Positions 33,966 through 41,075 of a stretch of 64,000 bases of DNA are shown here, piece by piece. Within the stretch, counting starts at the first letter, position 1. Each line of letters starts with the position of its first letter. The DNA lies in the NCBI RefSeq assembly GCF_008831085.1, contig NZ_WBJY01000001.1, forward strand, positions 1,302,001 to 1,366,000. The letters run 5' to 3'. Under the pieces are notes generated by a model, which was given only the letters and a program-made list of their open reading frames with translations, was not told the DNA's origin and made no database searches. Source of the DNA: Pseudoclavibacter endophyticus (GTDB lineage Bacteria > Actinomycetota > Actinomycetes > Actinomycetales > Microbacteriaceae). The translations under genes and the position numbers were made by a program.

Positions 33966-35054
33966 TCAGGCATAGGCGGGACTGAGTTGGGCGAAGACGG
34001 GTCGGTGGTCGCTGCCGGCGCGATCGACGCTCGTGACCACTTCGAAGCCCGTGAATCGCCACTGGCTCGTCGCCATGACGTGGTCGATTTGAGCGCCGAG
34101 GAGGGGCGGGAGGCCTGTCGTCCACGTGCCGAGGGCACCGTTTCCCGTGGCCCGAGCTCCGTCGACGCACTCGCCGAAGTCGTAAGCCGTCTCCGCGGGC
34201 TCACCGAGGGTGACCCAGTTCGACCCTCCGTTCGAGTCAGTGGCGCCGAGTCCGACGAGGTGGTCGATCGTGGCATTGAAGTCGCCAGCCATGATGACGT
34301 TGCCGGCGCACAGGCCGGCGAGCCATTCGAGGTCGGTCTCCCACTGGTCCATGTTCAGTGGCGTCGGCGCGACAGGGTGCGCGGCGACGATCGTCGGCCC
34401 GGTCCCGAGCGGGCGCGCGATGACGGTCGGCAAGGTGCCCGTGTCGCCCTCGTCGGTGACGACGACGTAGTCACCGAGGTCGGGGGCGATGAGCAGTGTC
34501 GTCGAAGTGGCCCGGTACTCCTCATCGAAGGTTCGCGTGTGCACCCACATCGGAGAGCCGGCCTCCGCCATGAGATTGGCGATCTCGACGCCCATCTCCT
34601 CGGTGGTCTCGGGCAAGACGACGACGTCAGCGCCGTAGTCGATCGCGAGGGTCGCGATGGCGGGCGAACCGGGCTCGTCGCCGCGCGTATTCCACGACAG
34701 CACGCGGATGTCCTCGGCGCTGTACTCGGCAGGCACATTGGGGTCGCCGATGCCGCGCGAGGCGACGAGGCCAACGGAGGCGACGACGAAGACGGTCAGC
34801 ACGATCGCGACGCCGCCGAGCAGGCGCCTCGCCCCTCGAGAAGAGGCGATGGCGATGAGGAGCCCGAACAGCAGGACGGTCGCGCCGATGACGATGGGCA
34901 CGCGAAAGGGAATGGCCTGAGCGACGAAGATGGTGCGCTGAAGGCCCAAGAGGTGGGGGGCGAAGAGCACCGTGGCGGCGGCGAGCGTGATGAGCGCAAG
35001 CACGATCGCGGCGATCGCGGTGCCGGGGGAGGTGCGGCGGACGGATTTCGGCAT
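33966..35054 (-). CDS. Membrane-anchored endonuclease/exonuclease/phosphatase family protein
   Basis: A 362-residue protein. Three N-terminal spans (residues about 12-32, 48-70 and 76-98) place the EEP domain outside the membrane. EEP motifs are complete: LSWNTRGDE, VVLPETTEE, AGDFNATIDH, the QIDHVMATSQW segment and the terminal GSDHRPVFAQL. Members hydrolyse phosphodiesters in DNA, sphingomyelin or lipid and inositol phosphates. Two cysteines in the domain (LAGLCAGN, FGECVDG) could form a disulfide. The substrate is not defined. It is divergent from the PHP gene. Confidence 0.9.
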   Translation of the reverse strand: MPKSVRRTSPGTAIAAIVLALITLAAATVLFAPHLLGLQRTIFVAQAIPFRVPIVIGATVLLFGLLIAIASSRGARRLLGGVAIVLTVFVVASVGLVASRGIGDPNVPAEYSAEDIRVLSWNTRGDEPGSPAIATLAIDYGADVVVLPETTEEMGVEIANLMAEAGSPMWVHTRTFDEEYRATSTTLLIAPDLGDYVVVTDEGDTGTLPTVIARPLGTGPTIVAAHPVAPTPLNMDQWETDLEWLAGLCAGNVIMAGDFNATIDHLVGLGATDSNGGSNWVTLGEPAETAYDFGECVDGARATGNGALGTWTTGLPPLLGAQIDHVMATSQWRFTGFEVVTSVDRAGSDHRPVFAQLSPAYA

Positions 35055-35151
35055 ACGGCCGTCGAGATTACCCCGCTCGGCGGTGTGAACCTGGGTGGCG
35101 CGCGCTGCGACGCGCCGCAGGACTCGTGTGCTCCGCGGCTACGCTGCGTGC

Positions 35152-36024
35152 ATGTCCCGCGTGCCTCGATTCGACCCCGCGAAACCCATCGATCTGCACA
35201 CGCATTCGTCGGCATCCGATGGCACGGAAGAGCCGGCCGAGGTGGTGCGGCAGGCTTCGCTTGCGGGCGTTGGCACGATCGCGCTGACCGACCACGACTC
35301 GACAGCGGGCTGGCGGGTGGCATCGGCGGCGGCCGTAAGGCACGGCGTCACGCTCGTCCCCGGCGTCGAACTGTCGACGCAGATCGGTCGCGCCTCGGTG
35401 CACGTGCTCGGCTACCTTGTCGACCCGCAGAACGTCGCCCTGCGGGTCGAGATGGATGCCGTGCGCGAGTCGCGCGTCACGCGCGCGGAGCGCATGGTGG
35501 CGCGCATCGGGGCCGACTACCCCCTCACGTGGGCCGACGTGCTCGCCGTCGCCGAGACGGGGGCGACGGTCGGCCGCCCGCACATCGCGGATGCGCTCGT
35601 CGTCAATGGCGTCGTGCCGAACCGCTCCGCCGCGTTCGACAGCATCCTCCACTGGCGCGGGGGCTACTACCAGCCGCATCACGCGCCCGCGCCGGAACGT
35701 GCAATCGAACTCGTCCGTGCCGCGGGTGGGGTTCCCGTGCTCGCGCACCCCGCAACGCGCGGTGGAGCTGCGCTCCTGGACGACCGGTTCAGCGAACTGC
35801 TGGCGGCCGGCCTTCTCGGCCTCGAGATCGAGCATCGGGAGAACGGTGAGGAGGGCAAGCGAGTGCTGCGCGAGCTCGCCGCGCGCCATGATCTCATCGT
35901 GACCGGCTCGAGCGACTATCACGGGTCGGGCAAACCGAACCGGCTCGGCGAGCACACCACCGCTCCCGCGATGCTCGAGCGCATCATCGAGTCGGCGAGT
36001 GGGAGCTCGCCGGTGTACCCCTGA
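35152..36024 (+). CDS. PHP-domain phosphoesterase (RNase AM/YciV-like)
   Basis: A 290-residue protein from ATG 35152. PHP metal motifs are IDLHTHSSASDGT (14-25), LTDHDSTAGW, a conserved Glu in PGVELSTQIG, the RPHIADALV segment, HPATRGG and SSDYHGSGKPN. Related enzymes hydrolyse 3',5'-nucleoside bisphosphates or trim RNA 5' ends (RnaAM/YciV). The insert WRGGYYQPHHAPAPERAIELV is typical of that group. Its last codons run into the 18-bp tandem repeats. Confidence 0.92.
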   Translation: MSRVPRFDPAKPIDLHTHSSASDGTEEPAEVVRQASLAGVGTIALTDHDSTAGWRVASAAAVRHGVTLVPGVELSTQIGRASVHVLGYLVDPQNVALRVEMDAVRESRVTRAERMVARIGADYPLTWADVLAVAETGATVGRPHIADALVVNGVVPNRSAAFDSILHWRGGYYQPHHAPAPERAIELVRAAGGVPVLAHPATRGGAALLDDRFSELLAAGLLGLEIEHRENGEEGKRVLRELAARHDLIVTGSSDYHGSGKPNRLGEHTTAPAMLERIIESASGSSPVYP

Positions 36025-36097
36025 TGTCCTGCGTACCCCTGATGTCAGGCGTACCCGCGTTCCCTGATGTTCTGCATTCCCTGGCGTCACTGCGTTC
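36020..36097. repeat. 18-bp imperfect tandem repeat
   Basis: Four units: cctgatgtcctgcgtacc (36020), cctgatgtcaggcgtacc (36038), a 17-base form at 36063 and cctggcgtcactgcgttc (36080), with a 7-base interruption after the second unit. The first contains the PHP stop codon. The repeats fill the gap before the end of the oppositely oriented HNH gene. Confidence 0.75.
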
Positions 36098-36124
36098 CCC
36101 ACATTCGACAGCATGTATTTGCTG

Positions 36125-37285
36125 TCACCCGTGATCCTGACCTGACGCCCTGTCGTCGGCCGGACGGCCACCGCGTCGACGGCGAGTTCCCCGGAATCGT
36201 GGGATGCGCCGGAGCCGCCGCATGGCAAATCGACGTGGACGCGCCGACCTCACACGGGGCGGGGACCCGCTACGGGGTGGCGCCACGGCTCTTCGACCCG
36301 GGGGAGCGGCGGATCGGTCGGGCAGCCCGGAGCTGTCGGGGAGGCCGGAGCGCTGGGAACAGTAGGGCCGGTCGGTTGGGCGAAGCGGCTCGTGGAGGTC
36401 GAGGAGGCGAAGGTGGGAGCTGGTCGCGGGCTCCCAACGGCGCCTGAGGGCATTCCACACGTCGGGCGGGAGCACTTCGGGGATACCGTTCCGCATTCGG
36501 ACGTGCCAACCATCGCGCGTTCCGATCGTGCGGTGGTGAAACCAGCAGAGTGCCACGCCATTATCGGTGTGTGTCGGCCCTCCGATCGCCCACTCCTGAA
36601 CATGGTGGAGCTCGCACCATGCGGCCGGAACCGTACAGCCGGGAATCACGCACCCGCCGTCGCGGAGCGCGATCGCACGGCGCTGACGAGCGTTGAACGC
36701 GCGGTCGGATACGCCGATCGAGACGATGCGACTGGCCTCGTCGAGAACCACGCGCTGAATCTCGCCCGCGCAGCCGTGCTGGTGAGCGACCGCCAGCGAC
36801 GTCGGTGCCTCGCTGCCCTCGAGGTGCGCCCAACCGCGCCCGGCTGCGAGGTCACGTTCGCGGACCGAGACCACCAGCGTGGGTGCAGCGCCGCCAAGCT
36901 CGGGGAGCTCACCCGAGCGAGCCGCGACGCCGAGCGCGGTCGCGAGGGCGTCGTGTTGCCGCTGCGGCCGCGACCGATCATCGAACACACGAACCTCGGC
37001 GTCGGCGTCGGCGTCGGTCGATCCTGTCGGGATGAACTGCGGGCCCGTGAGCTTCGGATTCAGCAGCGAATCGAAGACGCGCTGCAGCTGCGCCGCGACG
37101 TCAACCGTGAGCAGCCCCCGAATTGCGACGACCCCGCGCCCGGCTCGCTCGAGAACCTGAAGCAGGTCGGCATCCGCAGCGCCGCGCGACTCATAGTCGG
37201 CGAGCGCGGGCGCAACAACGTCGTCGAGCATTCGCTCAACCTCCGCCAGCACCTCACCGATCTCTCGCATGTGACAAGCCAACAC
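36125..37285 (-). CDS. DUF222/13E12-type HNH endonuclease, N-terminally short
   Basis: A 386-residue protein from a GTG at 37285 with GGAGGG just upstream. Residues 1-200 resemble the C-terminal part of the DUF222 region (LLTVDVAAQLQRVFDSLLNPKL). The HNH nuclease follows: GCVIPGCTVPAAWCELHHVQ (211-230), GGPTHTDNGVALCWFHHRTI to about 254, with zinc cysteines, His227-His228, Asn242 and His250-His251. Actinobacterial relatives usually have about 150 more N-terminal residues, which are missing. The tail from 290 is Arg/Pro-rich. This multicopy family is often mobile or decaying. It may be a truncated remnant or a working short form. Confidence 0.8.
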   Translation of the reverse strand: MLACHMREIGEVLAEVERMLDDVVAPALADYESRGAADADLLQVLERAGRGVVAIRGLLTVDVAAQLQRVFDSLLNPKLTGPQFIPTGSTDADADAEVRVFDDRSRPQRQHDALATALGVAARSGELPELGGAAPTLVVSVRERDLAAGRGWAHLEGSEAPTSLAVAHQHGCAGEIQRVVLDEASRIVSIGVSDRAFNARQRRAIALRDGGCVIPGCTVPAAWCELHHVQEWAIGGPTHTDNGVALCWFHHRTIGTRDGWHVRMRNGIPEVLPPDVWNALRRRWEPATSSHLRLLDLHEPLRPTDRPYCSQRSGLPDSSGLPDRSAAPPGRRAVAPPRSGSPPRVRSARPRRFAMRRLRRIPRFRGTRRRRGGRPADDRASGQDHG

Positions 37286-37397
37286 GCACCCTCCGACATT
37301 CGAGGGACGTGGCGTTTCGCGCGGGAGTCGCGCCCGATGAGCACTCCCTCGGCGGCTGCACGGTCATTCGAGAGGGCGCTCTTGTACCGTCAGGAAC

Positions 37398-37784
37398 ATG
37401 AGTGCGTTCACCCTTGATGAGCTTCTCGGCCTCGAACACGCTGGTTGGACATCGCTTTGCGACTCCACGGGCGGAACGTTCTACGGCGAACTGATGACAC
37501 CGGATGCCCTGTTCGTGTTGGTCAACGGGGCAGTGATGACGAGAGACGAAATCGCTGCCTCACTCGATGGTGCTCCTGGCTGGGAGTCGTTCGAGATCAC
37601 GGATGCGCGGCTCGTTGACGCTGGTGAGGACGCCGCCGCACTGATCTACCGCGCGACGTCCTCGCGTTCCGATCTCGCCGAGCCGTTCACGGCCATCATG
37701 TCGAGCGTGTACCGCCGCGTTGAGGGACGGCCTCGCCTGGCGCTCTACCAACAGACCGCGGACATGTCGTCACGCAGTACGTGA
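37398..37784 (+). CDS. NTF2-like (SnoaL/DUF4440) protein
   Basis: A 128-residue protein with the cone-fold pattern of DUF4440: an N-terminal helix (LDELLGLEHAGWTSLC), FYGELMTPDALFVLVNGAVMTRDEIAASL, then beta strands ending SSVYRRVEGRPRLALYQQTA. These proteins bind small molecules or act as simple hydrolases/isomerases; no catalytic residues are assignable. It is divergent from the HNH gene and converges within 18 bases of the SUMF1-like gene. Base use seems less GC-biased than in the flanking core genes, fitting an accessory origin. Confidence 0.8.
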   Translation: MSAFTLDELLGLEHAGWTSLCDSTGGTFYGELMTPDALFVLVNGAVMTRDEIAASLDGAPGWESFEITDARLVDAGEDAAALIYRATSSRSDLAEPFTAIMSSVYRRVEGRPRLALYQQTADMSSRST

Positions 37785-37802
37785 CCGGACAACGGCTAGC
37801 TG

Positions 37803-38576
37803 TCAACGCAGCGGAGTCCATCCCAGTGGAAGCGGGTGGGATGCCGCCGCTCGCTGCCGATCCGCCGCCTCGGACCAGCCTTGTCCGCCGTCAGCCCCCG
37901 CCGAATCGGCCACGGCACCTCTTGCCGCACGGAAGCCGACGTCCTCGACGATTGCATCCGGCGCGTTCCCGCGACGCACACCGACTCGGCAGCTCCATTC
38001 CGGGTCGGCCCAACCGCCGCCCTTGAGGAGCCGGTACTCCCCGTAACGAGCGGGATCGAGGCGGTCCCAGCACCACTCCCACACGTTGCCGAGGGTGTCG
38101 AACAGCCCGTAGTCGTTCGGAGCTTTCCGGCCGACCGTCTGCGGGGCGCCGACGTCGTCCAAGGCAGACCAGGCGATTTCCGACAGCGGACCGTAACGTG
38201 GCCCAAGTCCGCCGCCCAAGCTCGCGAAGACCCACTCTGCCTCCGTGGGGAGGCGGAATCCGTTCGCGGCCGGATTCCATCTGACCGCTTCGTCCGTGAA
38301 GGTGTACGCAGGCTCGATCCCCTCGGCCTCAGAGGCGGCGTTGCACCATGCCACAGCGTCCAGCCACCGAACCCCGCTTGCAGGGGCTTCGACGTTCTCC
38401 AGGCTGGAGGCGTTCTCGAGGTCGAAAACGAACTCTCCCGCTCGCACCGGTGTCGTCGCGATGCGAAAGGGCTGCAACACGACGCGACGTTCAGTATTGC
38501 GCCGCGAGTCCCTGAGCATGACGGTGCCGCCAGGAATTGCGGTGAGGTGCACCAGACAAGGGTAGTTGGCCGGCAC
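37803..38576 (-). CDS. SUMF1/formylglycine-generating-enzyme-like protein lacking one active-site cysteine
   Basis: A 257-residue protein with the FGE-sulfatase fold signatures: FRIATTPVRAGEF, RWLDAVAWCNAASEAEGIEPAY, NGFRLPTEAEW, NDYGLFDTLGNVWEW, LKGGGW and VGFRAAR. In true formylglycine-generating enzymes two cysteines lie in a WxCxxxxC pattern. Here the segment is WADPEWSC: the second is kept (Cys196), the first is Asp191. It is therefore unlikely to be a normal sulfatase maturase, and no sulfatase is nearby. The GTG start at 38576 lacks a clear ribosome binding site. It follows the DEAD helicase by 27 bases on the same strand. Confidence 0.82.
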   Translation of the reverse strand: MPANYPCLVHLTAIPGGTVMLRDSRRNTERRVVLQPFRIATTPVRAGEFVFDLENASSLENVEAPASGVRWLDAVAWCNAASEAEGIEPAYTFTDEAVRWNPAANGFRLPTEAEWVFASLGGGLGPRYGPLSEIAWSALDDVGAPQTVGRKAPNDYGLFDTLGNVWEWCWDRLDPARYGEYRLLKGGGWADPEWSCRVGVRRGNAPDAIVEDVGFRAARGAVADSAGADGGQGWSEAADRQRAAASHPLPLGWTPLR

Positions 38577-38603
38577 GGGGAGGCTCGGGCGCGCGGCCAG
38601 CCC

Positions 38604-40157
38604 TCAGGCCTGGGACTCGGCCGCCGCCGAACCGCCGTTCCCTCCGCTGCGCGAACGCCGACGGCGTCGCCGGCGGGGGGCAGCGTCGCCGCCCTCACCG
38701 GTGCCGTTCGACGATTCCCCCGCGGCGCCGTCGACCGACGCGCTTCTCGTGTCGCCGCTCTCGGCGCGCGACGACGCGCCAGTCCCGCTGCCGCCAGAAC
38801 CCGTGCCGCGAGAGCCGCCGCCGCCCGAGCCGCTGCCGCTTGACCCGATGTCACCCGAGCCCCGCCGGCGGCGACGCGCCGGACGATCAGCGCCTCGCGA
38901 AGCATCCGGCCCTGAGCGATCTCCGTCGCTGCCCGTTTCCGGACGCGCGCCGCTTTCGGCCGCGACGCGAGCGGTCCGCGGGAGTCGACCCTTCGTTCCC
39001 TCAGGGATGTCGAGGTCACTGTAGAGGTGCGCCGATGACGAGTACGTCTCGGGCGGCTCGTCCTGACCGAGCTCGAGCGCGCGCGAAATGAGGCCCCAGC
39101 GCGTGAGGTCGTCCCAGTCGACGAGCGTGACCGCGATCCCGGTGTTCCCGGCGCGCCCCGTGCGGCCGACGCGGTGCAGATACGACTCCTCGTCGTCGGG
39201 GATCGTGTGATTGATGACGTGCGTGACATCGTCGACGTCGATTCCGCGCGCCGCGACGTCGGTGGCGATGAGCACGTCGCGCTTGCCGGCCTTGAAGGCC
39301 GACATCGCCTTCTCGCGCGCTTCTTGACTGAGGTCGCCGTGCACCGCGGCCGCCGCGAATCCGCGGTCGCGCAGCTCTTCCATGAGCCGGGCGGCCCCGC
39401 GCTTCGTGCGCGTGAACACGACCGTCTTGCCGCGGCCGTTGGCCTGCAGGGTGCGAGCGATGAGCTCGTCCTTGTCGAGCGAGTGCGCCCGATAGACGAG
39501 GTGGCGGATGTTGGCCTGCGTGATGCTCTCGTCCGGAGCCTGCGCGCGGATGTGGATGGGCTTGCGCATGAAGCGACGCGCGAGCGTGACGATTTGGCCC
39601 GGCATGGTGGCCGAGAACAGCATCGTGTGACGCGTCTCGGGTGTGCGCGCGAACAGCTTCTCGATGTCGGGGAGGAACCCGAGATCGAGCATCTTGTCGG
39701 CTTCGTCGAGCACCATCTCGCTCACGTTGCCGAGGTTGAGGATGCGCTGCTGGGCGAGGTCGAGCAGGCGGCCCGGGGTGCCCACCACGATCTGCGCGCC
39801 CTGCTTCAACTGGTCGATCTGGCCTTCATAGGCCTTGCCGCCGTAGATGGGCACCACCATCGTCGGCCGGTTGCGCGCCGCGAGCTCGAGGTCTTGGAAG
39901 ACCTGCACGCACAGCTCGCGAGTCGGCACCACCACGAGGGCCTGGACGCCGTGCTCTGGATCGGGGCCGAGCCGCTGGATGAGGGGCAGGCCGAACCCGA
40001 ACGTCTTGCCGGTGCCCGTCTTGGCCTGGCCGATGATGTCCTGGCCGCTCATCGCCAGCGGGATCGTCTGCTCTTGGATCGGGAACGGCGAGGTGATGCC
40101 GTCGTCGGAAAGCGACTGGACGAGATCGGCGTCAACGCCGAGGTCGGAGAAATTCAC
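38604..40157 (-). CDS. DEAD-box ATP-dependent RNA helicase
   Basis: A 517-residue helicase. Motifs in order: Q motif (PFPIQEQTIPLAMSGQD), I AKTGTGKT (45-52), Ia PTREL, Ib TPGR, II DEAD (151-154), III SAT, IV VVFTRTK, V ATDVAARGIDV and VI HRVGRTGRAG. The last 120 residues are disordered, with Gly/Ser runs (GSGSGGGGS) and basic patches (RRRRRGSG, RRRRRRRSRSG) that probably bind RNA. It corresponds to RhlE (Rv3211) in mycobacteria, next to the same divergent ferritin-like gene. Role: RNA remodelling in ribosome assembly or decay, inferred. Confidence 0.94.
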   Translation of the reverse strand: MNFSDLGVDADLVQSLSDDGITSPFPIQEQTIPLAMSGQDIIGQAKTGTGKTFGFGLPLIQRLGPDPEHGVQALVVVPTRELCVQVFQDLELAARNRPTMVVPIYGGKAYEGQIDQLKQGAQIVVGTPGRLLDLAQQRILNLGNVSEMVLDEADKMLDLGFLPDIEKLFARTPETRHTMLFSATMPGQIVTLARRFMRKPIHIRAQAPDESITQANIRHLVYRAHSLDKDELIARTLQANGRGKTVVFTRTKRGAARLMEELRDRGFAAAAVHGDLSQEAREKAMSAFKAGKRDVLIATDVAARGIDVDDVTHVINHTIPDDEESYLHRVGRTGRAGNTGIAVTLVDWDDLTRWGLISRALELGQDEPPETYSSSAHLYSDLDIPEGTKGRLPRTARVAAESGARPETGSDGDRSGPDASRGADRPARRRRRGSGDIGSSGSGSGGGGSRGTGSGGSGTGASSRAESGDTRSASVDGAAGESSNGTGEGGDAAPRRRRRRRSRSGGNGGSAAAESQA

Positions 40158-40356
40158 TACTGTTGTGCCCTATCGAAACTCTGAGGTGCGCCCGGTTCTC
40201 GAAGGGCGCAAGGGGTGCATCCAACGTGCACCGCATCCGAACATGGTAGTCGCCGTCGGCCCGGCACTCGTCCACGTGGGCGGCGAGGCGCTCGCCGAAC
40301 CGCCCGGGCCGCAGCGCGGGAATCCGATGATAGGCGGCGGCGTGGTCGTGCGTAGG

Positions 40357-41025
40357 ATGACTGCCGTGACCGAGGAGCTGCAGCTTGCCGACCTGATTCC
40401 GGACGTGCCCGGAACCGGCGCGCGTATCGCGTATCTGCAGCTGCTGCAGTTCCAGGAGCTCTCGTCGCTCGTGACGGACGCTCCCGAGCTCACGGCCAAG
40501 CAGGAGCTCGGCCGCGTCGCCGCGCTGTCGCTGCAGCGTCACCAGGCGGCGATCGCGGCCCTCGACGAGGCGGGCGTCGCCGGGACGACGCACATGCGTC
40601 GCACGGCCGACGAGCTCAATGAGTTCGCCGAGCGCGTCGCGGGGCGCGACTGGGACGAGCGGATCCTGACCTGTCATCTGGCCGCGAGCATTCTTCGGGA
40701 TTTCTACGCCGAGGTGCTCGAGGCACATGGTGAGGCGGCAGCGCCCCTGCGACCCACAATCGTGCACGAGGACGTACAGGCCGAGCTGCACGGGATCATC
40801 GCCGGCCGCCTCCGCGGCAACTTCGTGCTCGCCGATCGGCTCGCAATGTGGGGCCGTCGGATCACGGGTGATTCGCTGCTCGCCGGCCGCCGCGCCCTCG
40901 GTATTCCCGTCGGAACGCCTGCCGAGTCGGTTCGCGAAGGCGCCGACGCCGTGCTCGATGAGATCAACGCGCGGCTCATGGCCGAGCACTCCCGCCGCAT
41001 GAACGCGTTGGGGCTCGCGGCGTAG
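40357..41025 (+). CDS. Ferritin-like fold protein (MiaE-like)
   Basis: A 222-residue helical protein from ATG 40357, which follows TAGG; a GTG three codons later is possible. The helices carry iron-ligand-like Glu/His positions: YLQLLQFQELSSLV, SLQRHQAAIAAL, ERILTCHLAASILRDFYAEV and EDVQAELHGIIAGRL. This matches the actinobacterial MiaE_2-like ferritin fold (Rv3210c) found divergent from the DEAD helicase. A di-iron site and hydroxylase or storage role are plausible but unproven. It converges with secA2. Confidence 0.85.
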   Translation: MTAVTEELQLADLIPDVPGTGARIAYLQLLQFQELSSLVTDAPELTAKQELGRVAALSLQRHQAAIAALDEAGVAGTTHMRRTADELNEFAERVAGRDWDERILTCHLAASILRDFYAEVLEAHGEAAAPLRPTIVHEDVQAELHGIIAGRLRGNFVLADRLAMWGRRITGDSLLAGRRALGIPVGTPAESVREGADAVLDEINARLMAEHSRRMNALGLAA

Positions 41026-41075
41026 ACCGGACTCCCCGCCCGGTCCATCGCACGGGTTCGCCCATCCGAGGGCGA

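Noticed and set aside
36020..36097. CRISPR array
   Set aside because: The units are directly adjacent without unique spacers, diverged and only 18 bases long, and there are no cas genes.
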